In this document: positions 48,944 to 58,235 of the stretch, piece by piece
Layout: each line of letters opens with the position of its first letter
Numbering within the stretch: position 1 is the stretch's first letter
Assembly: GCA_050329415.1 (NCBI GenBank)
Contig: JBHJOS010000021.1
Coordinates: 17,900-81,899 of the forward strand
Length of the DNA: 64,000 nt
Direction of reading: 5' to 3'
From: JANNOG01 sp050329415
Lineage (GTDB): Bacteria; Actinomycetota; Actinomycetes; Actinomycetales; JBBAYJ01
The notes under the pieces: generated by a model
What the model was told of the DNA's origin: nothing
Databases searched by the model: none
The model's input: the letters and a program-made list of their open reading frames with translations, nothing else
Made by a program: the position numbers and the translations under genes

Positions 48944-49741
48944 TCACGCCCACACTCCGGGTGAGGCGTCGTGCTCCGCACGCGGCCGCGCCGCGCCGTC
49001 GGTCAGGGGTTCGGCCACCGCCGCCAGGTAGGGGGAGCAGACCCGGGTCGCCGTGCGCACCACCGTGGCGTGGACCGTGCCGTCGCCGAAGGTCACGAGG
49101 ACGTTGTCGCCCACCCGCCCCGCGGTGACGACGAGGTCGGTGAACCGCAGGGCGACCTGCTCGGTGCCGGGTAGGGGAAGTGCCACGGCAGCCAGAGCGG
49201 TCTCGGCGCGGCGGGCGACGTCCACGAGGACGTCGGTGCCGAGTTCGACGGGCAGGTCGGTGAGCAGGATCCGGCCGTCGCTGTCCGCCAGGAAGGTCCC
49301 GATGACGCCGGGGACGTCACGGACCGGCCGCAGCCGCGTCAGGACGTCGTCGGGGCGTCCGCGCAGGCGTGACGACGACCGCGGCCGTCGCGGCGCGGGG
49401 GGCGGACCGTCGCTGCCCTCGACCTCGCCCACGAGAGTGGTCCCGTCGGCGCCGGCGACCGCGCGCACCCGAACCACGTCCAGCCCGAGGATCTCCATGT
49501 CGACGAGGGTCCCCGCACCCAGGCCGCGCCCGAGGAGTTCCGCCAGCTGGGACACGTAGAGCGCGGTCTCGGCCAGCTCGCGCGTCAGGGCGTCGATCGC
49601 CTCGACCTGCCCGTCCGGCAGCACGCGGAAGCTCGGCTCGTCGTCGGCCCCGGCCGGGTCGGTGGCGAGTGAGAGCTTCCGGACAACGGCGGTGTCACTG
49701 CGTGGTTCGTCGGTCACGGGCGGCCGGCCGGCCGGTGACAT
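48944..49741 (-). CDS. Roadblock/LC7-like protein (265 aa)
   Basis: The C-terminal part, VPGVIGTFLADSDGRILLTD then LPVELGTDVLVDVARRAETA, LRFTDLVVTAGRVGDNVLVT and VVRTATRVCSPYLAAVAE, fits the alpha-beta Roadblock/LC7 fold used by MglB-like regulators of small GTPases and other signalling hubs. The N-terminal half has helices (ALTRELAETALYVSQLAELL), a small beta region and an Arg/Pro-rich linker. It is soluble. The stop lies 13 bp before the rhodopsin start, so it is the first gene of that operon. A GTG at 49717 is an alternative start. The fold assignment is by pattern and less certain than its neighbours. Confidence 0.6.
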   Translation of the reverse strand: MSPAGRPPVTDEPRSDTAVVRKLSLATDPAGADDEPSFRVLPDGQVEAIDALTRELAETALYVSQLAELLGRGLGAGTLVDMEILGLDVVRVRAVAGADGTTLVGEVEGSDGPPPAPRRPRSSSRLRGRPDDVLTRLRPVRDVPGVIGTFLADSDGRILLTDLPVELGTDVLVDVARRAETALAAVALPLPGTEQVALRFTDLVVTAGRVGDNVLVTFGDGTVHATVVRTATRVCSPYLAAVAEPLTDGAARPRAEHDASPGVWA

Positions 49742-49923
49742 GGCATGGGAACTGTCGCCCCTTTCGTCCCGGATGATCGGGCTCAGGCTGCCTGGACCGA
49801 GTTGTCCAAGGCCCCGGGACGAGGGGTCCGTTATTCGATCGTGATGTCGCGGGAGTCCTATTCCGTCACATGGTCACGGGATGCTGTGTCCACCTCACGG
49901 GGAGTGTTGTGCCGCCCAGCCCC

Positions 49924-50032
49924 CGGGGACGCAAGTGCCCAATCGCGCCCTGCGGGGCATGGAATGCGGGACGTAACCATCCAATCGCGCTCCGCGGGAG
50001 GGGGACAGCGGGACGTAACCATCCACACGTGC
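49924..50032. repeat. Three degenerate direct repeats of about 42 bp
   Basis: The 49742-50050 gap holds no gene. Units begin near 49924, 49967 and 50009. The last two share CGGGACGTAACCATCCA exactly, and the first two share CCAATCGCGC followed by a C/G-rich run. Read on the minus strand they give G-ATGGTTACGTCCCGC blocks. A TGCCCAATCGCG 12-mer from the first unit also occurs at 20161-20172 beside the ATPase remnant. They may be short interspersed repeats of this lineage. Confidence 0.6.
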
Positions 50033-50050
50033 CCTGGGGTCCGGGCGGCG

Positions 50051-53000
50051 TCAGCGGGCGTTGTCGGCCGACCCCGAGCGGACGACGCTGCGCAGCGTGC
50101 GAAGGGCGACCAGCAGGGGGGAGAGGTCGTCCGTCGTCAGCTCGTGGATTTCCTCGAGCACCGCCCTGGCCCGTGCAATGCCGGTCTCGTTGTCGTCCTC
50201 CCATCGGCGCACGCGCTCGGCCGCGTCGGAGACCGACTCCGCGGGGACGGTGGTGATGACGACGGTGGTGAGCGCCTCCACGGCGGCGTACAGGTCGTAG
50301 CGCAGCGCCCCGCGGGCCAGCGCCTGCCAGCGGTCCCCGCGGGGCAGCCGGGAGATGCGCTCCAGCACGGGGTCCACGGCGTACCGTTCGACGACCGCGG
50401 AGTAGACCTCGAGCACCGACCCCGCCGCCTGCCCGGTCCGCGACGCGATCTCGGTGACGTCGAGGACGGCGAACTCGTCCATCAGCTCCAGCGAGCGCCG
50501 CGCGAGGTCCTCGGGCACCCCCGCGGCCAGCAACCGGTCCAACTCGGCTGCGGGCACCGCCCGCCCGGCGGCGCCCAGCTTCCACAGCCGCGGCCCCAGC
50601 TCCTCGACGGTGGGTCGGAAACGAGCGACCTCGGCGCCGACGTCCAGCGGGTCCGGCCGGGACTGGATGAACCACCGCGCGGCCCGGTCGACGAGGCGCC
50701 GGTGCGCCAGCCGGAGCCGGTCGAGCACCGTCGCCGGGACCGAGCCGGCGAGGGCGTCGAGGCGGGCGTGCCACTCCTCCAGCCCGAAGACGCCACCGGC
50801 CACCGCCCACGCCCGCACGGCCCGGTCCGCCGGCGCCGACAGCTCCTCCCGCAGCCGGAACACGTACGTGGTGCCGCAGGTGTCGACGACCCGGTTCGCC
50901 AGCCGGGTGGCGACGATCTCGCGGCGCAGCGGGTGGCTGCGGATCCGGTCGGGGAAGCGGCGCCGGAGCTCGGACGGGAAGTACTCCACCAGGTGGTGGT
51001 CGGTCCACGGCTCGTCCGGGACCCCGGAGCGCAGCAGCGTCTCGGTCAGTTGGATCTTCGTGTAGGCCGCGGCGACGGCCAGCTCCGGCCCCACCAGCCC
51101 GCGGCCGGCCGCCTGGCGCGCCTCGAGCTCGGTGTCGTCGGGCAGGAACTCCAGCGCCCGGTCCAGCCCGCCGTGCTCGCCCAGCCAGCGCAGGAAACGC
51201 CGGTGCACGGACATCATGGGCGCCGCGTGGGCGCGGGCGACGCCGAGCATGGTGTTCTGGTCGACGTTGTGGCGCAGCACGGTGGCGGCGACATCGTCGG
51301 TCATCGCGACGAGCAACTCGTCGCGCTGCTTGCCGGTGAGGTCGCCCTCGGCCACCACCCCGTCCAGCAGGATCTTGAGGTTGACCTCGTGGTCGCTGCA
51401 GTCGACGCCGGCGGAGTTGTCGATGGCGTCGGTGTTGACCCGGACCCCGCGAGCGGCGGCCTCGACCCGGGCCCGCTGGGTGAGCCCGAGGTTGCCACCC
51501 TCGCCGACGACCCGCGCCCGCAGCTGGCCGGAGTCGATCCGGACCCCGTCGTTGGCCTTGTCCCCGACCTCGGCGTGGGTCTCGTCGGAGGCCTTGACGA
51601 AGGTGCCGACCCCGCCGTTCCACAGCAGGTCCACGGGTGCCGCGAGGATCGCCCGGACCAGCTCGTTCGGGGTGAGGGTGAGGGGCCCGCCGCCGGGCAG
51701 GGACAGGCCGAGGACGCGGGCCGCCGGAGCCGCGAGGTCGACCGACTTCGCGTCGCGGCGGAACACCCCGCCACCGGGGCTCATGACGGTCCGGTCGTAG
51801 TCGTCCCACGACGACCGGGCCAGCGCGAACAGCCGGGTCCGCTCGGCGGACGCGATCGCCGGGTCCGGGTCCGGGTCCAGGAACACGTGCCGGTGGTCGA
51901 AGGCGGCCACCAGGCGGATTCCCGGCGACAGCAGCATTCCGTTGCCGAAGACGTCGCCGCTCATGTCGCCGATCCCGGCGACGGTGAACGTGTCCCGGTC
52001 CACGTCGACCCCGACCTCGCGGAAGTGCCGCCGCACGCTCTGCCACGCGCCCCGCGCGGTGATGCCCATCGCCTTGTGGTCGTAGCCCTTGGACCCGCCC
52101 GAGGCGAAGGCGTCGCCCAGCCAGAACCCGCGGGACGTCGAGATCTCGTTGGCGATGTCGGAGAAGGCGGCCGTTCCCTTGTCGGCCGCGACCACCAGGT
52201 AGGGGTCGTCGGCATCGTGGCGCACCACGTCGGCCGGTGGCACCGCGGGGGCGCCGGGGCCGGCCGTGGGGTCGCGGTCGTCGGTGACGTCGAGCAGGGC
52301 GGAGACGAAGCTCCGGTACGCCTGAATCCCCTCGGCGTACCAGGCGTCCCGGTCTCGGGCCGGGTCCGGCAGCTGCTTGGCGACGAAGCCGCCCTTGGCT
52401 CCGGTGGGGACGATGACCGCGTTCTTCACCTGCTGCGCCTTGACGAGGCCGAGGATCTCGGTGCGGAAGTCCTCGCGTCGGTCCGACCAGCGCAGCCCAC
52501 CGCGCGCGACGGCCCCGAACCGCAGGTGGACACCCTCGACCCGGGGGCCGCACACCCAGATCTCGTACGCCGGCCGGGGGGACGGCAGACCCGGGACCCG
52601 GCGCGGGTCGAGCTTGACGGCGACCGTCGGGTCGGGCTGTCCGCCGGCATCGGTGCGGTAGAAGCTGGTCCGCAGCGTCGCCTCCACGCACCCGAGCAGG
52701 GAGCGCAGGATCCGGTCGTGGGCCAGGCTGGCCACGTCGTCGAGGGCGGCGCGCACCGCCTCCGCGGCCCGCTCCTGGGCGGCCGCCCGGGGCGGGGACG
52801 GCCGCTGGCTGGGGGTGCCGGCGAACCGCAGCGGGTGGAACCGGGTCTCGAAGACGTTCACGAGGAGTCGGGCGACCTCGGGGTTGGCGGCCAGGGCGGC
52901 GGCGATGTACTCGTCGGAGAAGCTGGTGCCGGTCTGGCGCAGGTAGCGGCCGTATGTGCGCAGCACCGACACCTGCCGCCAGGTCAGGCCCGCCCGCAGC

Positions 53001-55042
53001 ACGAGGCGGTCGTAGCGGTCGGTCTCGGTGGTTCCGGTCCACGCCGCGACGAGCGCGTCGGTGAAGCGTGCCGCCAGCCGGCCGAGCCCGGTCGTGGTGC
53101 CGGGGTCGACGGCGACCTCGGGCAGCCGCAGCCCGAGGTCGTAGATCCAGGCCTGGCCGCTGCGCCCGTGCCCGACGAGGTGGTAGGGCCGCTGGTCGAC
53201 GACCTCGACCCCGAGGTTGTCGAAAAACGGAAGCAGCGCCGACAGGCTCAGCTGGTCCCGGCGATAGAGCTTGAGGCGGCTCTCGTCCTCCGCCGCCCCC
53301 ACCGGGTGGTAGAGCTGGAGGTCCATGTCCGGAGCCGCCCCCCGGCCGGCGGCCATGGTCTCCAGCCGCACGAGGTCGCCGACCGCGACCGGGGGCACGA
53401 CCTCCTCCTTGTAGCCCTCGGGCAGGGAGCCCGCCCAGCGCCGCTGCAGGCGCACCGCCTCGGCCTCGTCCAGGTCGGCGCGCAGCCCGTCGGCGAGGTC
53501 CTCCTCCCAGCTGCGGGTGCACGCCTCGACGCGGCGGGCGACCTCGGCGGTGTCCACTCCGTCGAGGTCGGCGGCCACCGACCCGCCCCGGCGCGGACCG
53601 AGCCGGACCACGAAGAACAGCCGGGCCAGCACCGACTCCGAGACCAGGGACGAGTGTTCGATGCCGACCGCCCCGAACGCCTCGGTGAGGACGTCCTGGA
53701 TGGCGAGCCGGATCTTCGTGGTGTACCGGTCGCGGGGGAGGAACACCAGGCACGTGACGAACCGGCCGTAGTCGTCCGGGCGGACGAAGATCCGGGTCCG
53801 GCGGCGTTCCTGGAGCTGCTGGATGCCCGTGGTGATCCGGGAGAGGGTGTCGACGTCGGCGGCGAACAGTTCGTCGCGGGGGTAGTTCTCGAGGATCGCC
53901 AGCAGTTCCTTGCCCGAGTGCGACCGGGGGTCGTGCCCGGACTGCTCGAGGACGGTGGCGACCTTGCGGTCGATCACGGGCACCTGCAGGACGCTGCCCG
54001 TGTACGCGGCCGACGACAGCAGCCCGAGGAAGCGGCGCTCGCCGACGACCGCGCCGTCCGGGGCGAACGACTTGACGCCGACGTAGTCGAGGTACCCGGC
54101 GCCGTGCACGGTGGCCCGGGAGTTCGCCTTCGTCAGCACGAGGACGTTGCGGCGGCGGGCGCGCTGGGCCAGGTGCTCGTCGAGGACCGTCTCCTTCGGC
54201 CCGGCACCGGCCGGCTCGCGCAGGATGCCGAGCCCGGTGCCGGGCACCGAGCGCAGCACCGCCTCCGGGTGGACGTCCTCCTCGCCGAGCACGTACTCGC
54301 GGTGGCCGAGGAACGTGAAGTGGCCGTCGGCGAGCCACCGCAACAGGCCGGCCGCCTCCGACAGGTCGTCGGGGTCCACCCCGGGCGGCACCCGGGCAGC
54401 CAGCTCCTCCGCGACGGCGACCGCCCGGTCCCGCATCGGCCCCCAGTCGGTGACAGCCACCCGGACGTCGCCGAGCACCCGCTCGAGCGACGCGGCGAGC
54501 GCGGCGTCGTCCTCGGCGGAGTCCGACCGGTCGATCTCGACGTGGATCCAGGACTCCACGAAGGTGCCGCCGTCGGCTCCGGACGGGGCGTCGCGGGCCG
54601 GCGCGACCCGCACCACCTCGGTGAGCCAGCCGTCGTCGCACCGGCGGACGAGGACCTGGGGGTGGACCACGAGGTGGATGCCGCGCCCGGCCCGGGAGAT
54701 CTCGTTGGTCACCGAGTCGACGAGGAACGGCATGTCGTCGGTGACGACCTGGACGACGGCGTGGCCGGTGGTCCAGCCGTCGGACTGGACGTCCGGGGTG
54801 GACACCCGGACGTGCGTGGTCCCGGGCCGGCGCCGGCGGGCGAGGTCCCGGTGGGCGAGGACGAGGCCGCAGACGTCGACCGGGTCCCGTGTCACGAGGT
54901 CGTCGTCCGCGACGTCGGCGAAGTACCCCTCGAACAGCACGGAGTCCGCGTCGGAGCAGCCGCGTCGGCGGGCCTCGTCCTCGACGCGGCCGGTGTGCTC
55001 GGCGCGCGCGTCGGGCTCGGTGCGGGTCAGCTCGGCCGTCAC
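50051..55042 (-). CDS. gdh: NAD-dependent glutamate dehydrogenase, 180-kDa class (1663 aa)
   Basis: This giant catabolic glutamate dehydrogenase converts glutamate to 2-oxoglutarate and ammonium with NAD+. The N-terminal regulatory region (residues 1-700) carries ACT-like segments such as VVQVVTDDMPFLVDSVTNEI. The catalytic core (about 760-1250) shows RFGAVARGGLRWSDRREDFR, VPTGAKGGFVAKQLPD, VAADKGTAAFSDIANEIS and AGIGDMSGDVFGNGML. The C-terminal helical region follows. Length matches the 180-kDa class of Streptomyces and mycobacteria. It is intact. The GTG 55042 start has no strong ribosome site. Confidence 0.96.
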   Translation of the reverse strand: MTAELTRTEPDARAEHTGRVEDEARRRGCSDADSVLFEGYFADVADDDLVTRDPVDVCGLVLAHRDLARRRRPGTTHVRVSTPDVQSDGWTTGHAVVQVVTDDMPFLVDSVTNEISRAGRGIHLVVHPQVLVRRCDDGWLTEVVRVAPARDAPSGADGGTFVESWIHVEIDRSDSAEDDAALAASLERVLGDVRVAVTDWGPMRDRAVAVAEELAARVPPGVDPDDLSEAAGLLRWLADGHFTFLGHREYVLGEEDVHPEAVLRSVPGTGLGILREPAGAGPKETVLDEHLAQRARRRNVLVLTKANSRATVHGAGYLDYVGVKSFAPDGAVVGERRFLGLLSSAAYTGSVLQVPVIDRKVATVLEQSGHDPRSHSGKELLAILENYPRDELFAADVDTLSRITTGIQQLQERRRTRIFVRPDDYGRFVTCLVFLPRDRYTTKIRLAIQDVLTEAFGAVGIEHSSLVSESVLARLFFVVRLGPRRGGSVAADLDGVDTAEVARRVEACTRSWEEDLADGLRADLDEAEAVRLQRRWAGSLPEGYKEEVVPPVAVGDLVRLETMAAGRGAAPDMDLQLYHPVGAAEDESRLKLYRRDQLSLSALLPFFDNLGVEVVDQRPYHLVGHGRSGQAWIYDLGLRLPEVAVDPGTTTGLGRLAARFTDALVAAWTGTTETDRYDRLVLRAGLTWRQVSVLRTYGRYLRQTGTSFSDEYIAAALAANPEVARLLVNVFETRFHPLRFAGTPSQRPSPPRAAAQERAAEAVRAALDDVASLAHDRILRSLLGCVEATLRTSFYRTDAGGQPDPTVAVKLDPRRVPGLPSPRPAYEIWVCGPRVEGVHLRFGAVARGGLRWSDRREDFRTEILGLVKAQQVKNAVIVPTGAKGGFVAKQLPDPARDRDAWYAEGIQAYRSFVSALLDVTDDRDPTAGPGAPAVPPADVVRHDADDPYLVVAADKGTAAFSDIANEISTSRGFWLGDAFASGGSKGYDHKAMGITARGAWQSVRRHFREVGVDVDRDTFTVAGIGDMSGDVFGNGMLLSPGIRLVAAFDHRHVFLDPDPDPAIASAERTRLFALARSSWDDYDRTVMSPGGGVFRRDAKSVDLAAPAARVLGLSLPGGGPLTLTPNELVRAILAAPVDLLWNGGVGTFVKASDETHAEVGDKANDGVRIDSGQLRARVVGEGGNLGLTQRARVEAAARGVRVNTDAIDNSAGVDCSDHEVNLKILLDGVVAEGDLTGKQRDELLVAMTDDVAATVLRHNVDQNTMLGVARAHAAPMMSVHRRFLRWLGEHGGLDRALEFLPDDTELEARQAAGRGLVGPELAVAAAYTKIQLTETLLRSGVPDEPWTDHHLVEYFPSELRRRFPDRIRSHPLRREIVATRLANRVVDTCGTTYVFRLREELSAPADRAVRAWAVAGGVFGLEEWHARLDALAGSVPATVLDRLRLAHRRLVDRAARWFIQSRPDPLDVGAEVARFRPTVEELGPRLWKLGAAGRAVPAAELDRLLAAGVPEDLARRSLELMDEFAVLDVTEIASRTGQAAGSVLEVYSAVVERYAVDPVLERISRLPRGDRWQALARGALRYDLYAAVEALTTVVITTVPAESVSDAAERVRRWEDDNETGIARARAVLEEIHELTTDDLSPLLVALRTLRSVVRSGSADNAR

Positions 55043-55133
55043 TCACACCACCGTCGATCCGGCCCTGGGGTGCATCCCACGACAGTAGGCCCGTCGTTGT
55101 GCCCGCGCCGCCCTGCCTGGCCAGTCGGGAGGG

Positions 55134-55877
55134 TCAGCGGGTGCGCAACCGGAACAGCCATCCCGAGGCCGCCACCGACACCGCCGTCACGGCGGCGCAC
55201 CAGGCGAGCGCCTGCCACCAGGCGTCACCGACGGGCTGACCGAGCAGGAACCCGCGCACGCTTTCGATGACCGGGGTCAGCGGCTGGCTCTCGGCGAACC
55301 CCCGCAACCATCCGGGCATGGTCTCGACCGGGACGAAGGCGCTGCTGGGGTATGGGAGGAAGGTGAAGAGGAACGTCGCCCCGTTGGCGGCCTCGGGAGT
55401 GCGGACGAGCAGACCGATCGCCGCCGCCAGCGACGACACCGCAACGGAGTACGCCAGCACCAGGCCGAGAGCCGCCCCCCACTCGCCCGGGCCGGCGGCG
55501 GGCCGGAACCCGACGGCGACCGCGACGCCGACGACGACCGTCGTGGCCAGGACGTTGCGGGCCAGGCTGGTGACCACATGGGCGGCGAGAAACGCCGCCG
55601 CTGGGACGTCGAGGGAGCGCAACCGGTCGATGACGCCCCGCGACATGTCCTCGGTCACCGCGACTGCCGCGCTCGCTGCGGTGAAGCCAGCACAGATCAG
55701 CAGCACTCCTGGGACCACGTACGTCACATAATCACCGCCGGTGGCGATGGCGCCGCCGAACAGGAAGACGAAGAGCACGAGGATCAGCACAGGCAGCACG
55801 ACCGCGGTGATGATCCCGTCGACCTGTCGCGCGGCGATCCGGACGTTGCGGGCGCCAAGGACGAGTGTCGCGGTCAC
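55134..55877 (-). CDS. ABC-2 type exporter permease (247 aa)
   Basis: This is the DrrB-like membrane subunit of a drug or lipid exporter. Six helices are seen, including VVLPVLILVLFVFLFGGAI, YVTYVVPGVLLICAGFTAAS, ALGLVLAYSVAVSSLAAAIG and the C-terminal ALAWCAAVTAVSVAASGWL. The conserved loop SSAFVPVETMPGWLRGFAES precedes QPLTPVIESVRGFLLG. It overlaps the ATPase gene by 4 bp. Confidence 0.92.
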   Translation of the reverse strand: MTATLVLGARNVRIAARQVDGIITAVVLPVLILVLFVFLFGGAIATGGDYVTYVVPGVLLICAGFTAASAAVAVTEDMSRGVIDRLRSLDVPAAAFLAAHVVTSLARNVLATTVVVGVAVAVGFRPAAGPGEWGAALGLVLAYSVAVSSLAAAIGLLVRTPEAANGATFLFTFLPYPSSAFVPVETMPGWLRGFAESQPLTPVIESVRGFLLGQPVGDAWWQALAWCAAVTAVSVAASGWLFRLRTR

Positions 55878-56878
55878 CGGCGGGTCCCCACGGGGTCAGT
55901 GGTCGCCGTCGCGTTCGTCGCGGTGGCCGTCGCGGCATCGCCCGAGACGCCGTGACCCGTGATGGCGAGGAAGACGTCGTCCAGGCTGGGGGTGCGGATG
56001 TCGATCGAGCTGATCCGGCTCCGGTCAGGGTCGAGCCGGTCGAGCAGTTCGCGCGCATGGGCCGCGGATCCGTCGGTGGTCACCGTGAGTCGCCGGTCGT
56101 CCGTCACGTCGGCCGGCTGTGAGTGCCCCTCCGGCCGGCCGGCGAGCAGGCTCGCCATCGCCCGCCGGGCGTCCGCGTCGCTCGCAGTGACCTCCAGCCG
56201 AGCGCCCCCGACCAGGGCCTTGAGCTCGGCGGGGGCGCCGCGAGCGGTGACCCGGCCGTGGTCGAGCACCGCCACGACAGCGGCGAGCCGGTCCGCCTCC
56301 TCGAGGTACTGGGTCGTGAGGACGATCGTCGTCCCGGCCGCCACGAGGTCGTCGAGCACGGCCCAGAGGTCCTGCCGCGCCCGCGGGTCGAGGCCGGTCG
56401 TCGGCTCGTCGAGGAACAGCACCTCGGGTCCGGTGAGCAGGCCTGCCGCCAGGTCGAGGCGCCGTCGCATCCCACCCGAGTAGGTCCGGACCAGTCGGTC
56501 GGCCGCGCCGGTCAACCCGAAGGCCGCCAGCAGGTCGGCGGCCCGGTCCGCCGCCGCGGCCACATGCGCCAGGCGCGCCACCGTGCGGAGGTTCTCGCGC
56601 CCGGTCTGCAGGTCGTCGAGCGCGACGTTCTGGCCGGTGAGGCCGATGCGGCGGCGGACCTCCCGGCGCTGCGACACGACGTCGAGCCCCAGGACCCGAG
56701 CGGTGCCGGCATCGGGCCGGAGCAGGGTCGCGAGGATGCGCACCGTCGTGGTCTTGCCGGCGCCGTTCGGGCCGAGCAGGGCGAGCACGGATCCCGCCGG
56801 GATGTCGAGGTCGACCCTGGCGAGGACCTCCCGCCGCCCGTAGGACTTGCCGAGTCCGCGTACCTGGACCGCAGCCAT
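55874..56878 (-). CDS. ABC exporter ATP-binding protein, DrrA-like (334 aa)
   Basis: This is the nucleotide-binding subunit paired with the permease. Walker A is LALLGPNGAGKTTTVRIL, the Q-loop region GLTGQNVALDDLQTGREN, the signature YSGGMRRRLDLAAGL, and Walker B/D-loop VLFLDEPTTGLDPRARQDL. The C-terminal extension after residue 220 is typical for daunorubicin-resistance-type ATPases. GAGGAGG precedes ATG 56878. It is divergent from a TetR gene with an inverted repeat between them, so the pump is probably induced by a ligand of that regulator. Confidence 0.95.
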   Translation of the reverse strand: MAAVQVRGLGKSYGRREVLARVDLDIPAGSVLALLGPNGAGKTTTVRILATLLRPDAGTARVLGLDVVSQRREVRRRIGLTGQNVALDDLQTGRENLRTVARLAHVAAAADRAADLLAAFGLTGAADRLVRTYSGGMRRRLDLAAGLLTGPEVLFLDEPTTGLDPRARQDLWAVLDDLVAAGTTIVLTTQYLEEADRLAAVVAVLDHGRVTARGAPAELKALVGGARLEVTASDADARRAMASLLAGRPEGHSQPADVTDDRRLTVTTDGSAAHARELLDRLDPDRSRISSIDIRTPSLDDVFLAITGHGVSGDAATATATNATATTDPVGTRR

Positions 56879-56891
56879 GACGCCTCCTCGA

Positions 56892-56926
56892 TCTGCGTTT
56901 TTACTACGCGATAGATCATACGCAGA
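56892..56926. promoter_or_regulatory. Inverted repeat in the ABC exporter/TetR intergenic region
   Basis: TCTGCGT (56892-56898) and ACGCAGA (56920-56926) are perfect arms 21 bp apart. The AT-rich centre, TTTTACTACGCGATAGATC, includes likely -10 sequence. The placement between the divergent TetR and pump genes fits an operator for both. Confidence 0.55.
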
Positions 56927-56947
56927 AAGGCGCACCAGGCGCCACCC

Positions 56948-57781
56948 GTGCCGGACCTGCAGTACGCGACACTGCGTGGTGTGACGGACGGGAAGCGGGA
57001 GTCCTCGTCCCCGGTCGAGGACCTCCTCGTCCCGGACGTCGTCGCAGCGGCGTGGGGGATGCGCCCACCCCCGGCGCACGGCCCGCGTCGGTCCTTCACC
57101 CTCGACCAGGTGGTGGGCGCCGCTGTGCGGGTCGCGGCCACCGAGGGCCTGGGAGCGGTGTCGATGGCGCGGGTGGCGCAGGAGCTGGGCACCGGAGCCA
57201 TGTCCCTCTACCGCTACGTGGCCACCAAGGACGACCTGCTCCTGCTCATGGTCGACGCCGCCTACGGGGCGCCCCCGGCGATCGCCGCCGGGGGCTGGCG
57301 CGACGCGCTCGCCGGTTGGGCCGTGGCCGGCCGCGATGTCCTGCGCCGGCACCCATGGATGCTGCGGGTGCCCGTCCCCGGCCCGCCGGTGACCCCGAAC
57401 CAGCTGGCGTGGATGGAGGCGGGCCTGCGCTGCCTCGACGGCACCCCGCTTGCGGAGATCGAGAGACTCATGACGATCGAGATCGTCAGCGGCTTCGTGC
57501 GGTCGCAGGCCATGTTGTCGGCCGACGTGCTCGCGGCCTCGACGGTGCCGGGGTCCCGGGCCGAACAGGTCCTCAGCCGGTACGGACAGGTGCTCGCTGC
57601 CGTCGTCGACCCCGCGCGCTTCCCGGCGGTGCGCGCCCTGGTGGCCACGGGCATGCTGGACGGCGCCCTGCCGGGCGAGCAGGACGACGAGGACTTCGAC
57701 TACAGCTTCGACTTCGGCCTCGGCCGCATCCTCGACGGTGTCGCCGCCCTGATCGCCGAGCGCTCCGAGGCCACTGCGTGA
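56948..57781 (+). CDS. TetR family regulator of the ABC exporter (277 aa)
   Basis: The HTH is LDQVVGAAVRVAATEGLGAV and SMARVAQELGTGAMSLYRYV, then ATKDDLLLLMVD, with a TetR_C-type ligand domain. The N-terminal 45 residues before the HTH are longer than usual, so GTG 56981 is a possible alternative start. The gene is divergent from the DrrA/DrrB-like pump, which it probably represses. Confidence 0.9.
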   Translation: MPDLQYATLRGVTDGKRESSSPVEDLLVPDVVAAAWGMRPPPAHGPRRSFTLDQVVGAAVRVAATEGLGAVSMARVAQELGTGAMSLYRYVATKDDLLLLMVDAAYGAPPAIAAGGWRDALAGWAVAGRDVLRRHPWMLRVPVPGPPVTPNQLAWMEAGLRCLDGTPLAEIERLMTIEIVSGFVRSQAMLSADVLAASTVPGSRAEQVLSRYGQVLAAVVDPARFPAVRALVATGMLDGALPGEQDDEDFDYSFDFGLGRILDGVAALIAERSEATA

Positions 57782-57825
57782 GCGGCGTCCGGCCCGCCGG
57801 CGCATCCAGGGTGGAGGATGGTCAG

Positions 57826-58224
57826 GTGACTGAGGCCGAGCTCTCCAAGGTGCTCGCCGACCACGGCGTGGCGGTCGCCTACCTCCTCGGTTCGAGGGCG
57901 ACGGGCACGGCGCGCCCGGACAGCGACCACGACATCGCGGTCCTGTTCGCGCAGACCGATCCGCCGCTGGACGCCACCGTCCGGCTGGCCGCCGACCTCG
58001 CCCCGGTCCTCGGGACGCCGGTCGACGTCGTCGACCTCGACCGGGCCACTCTCGAGCTCCGGGGGACGGTGGCGGAGTCCGGGCGGGTGATGTACTCGGG
58101 CGACGAGACCCGGCGGGTCCGGTTCGAGGTGGACGCCAGGATGCGGTGGATCGAGTTCCGTCCGGTCCTTCAGGAGACGACCAGGGCGTACCTGCGGCGC
58201 GTCGCCCATCACGGGCTGCGGTGA
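57826..58224 (+). CDS. MntA-type minimal nucleotidyltransferase antitoxin (132 aa)
   Basis: MntA-type proteins neutralise HEPN toxins by AMPylating a tyrosine. The active-site motif is YLLGSRATGTARPDSDHDIA, the G-S-x(n)-D-x-D pattern, with LGTPVDVVDLDRAT as the third acidic strand. GGAGG lies 8 nt before GTG 57826, which decides this start over GTG 57811. The stop overlaps or touches the HepT gene. Confidence 0.88.
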   Translation: MTEAELSKVLADHGVAVAYLLGSRATGTARPDSDHDIAVLFAQTDPPLDATVRLAADLAPVLGTPVDVVDLDRATLELRGTVAESGRVMYSGDETRRVRFEVDARMRWIEFRPVLQETTRAYLRRVAHHGLR

Positions 58225-58235
58225 GGGAGAGGCAC

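Noticed and set aside
49924..50032. The 42-bp repeats as a CRISPR array
   Set aside because: Only three degenerate units, no unique equal-length spacers and no cas genes nearby.
49866..55046. Two very long frames (plus 1841 and minus 1726 codons) over the glutamate dehydrogenase region
   Set aside because: Only the 1663-codon minus frame carries glutamate dehydrogenase motifs; the others are shadow frames of high-GC codon bias.
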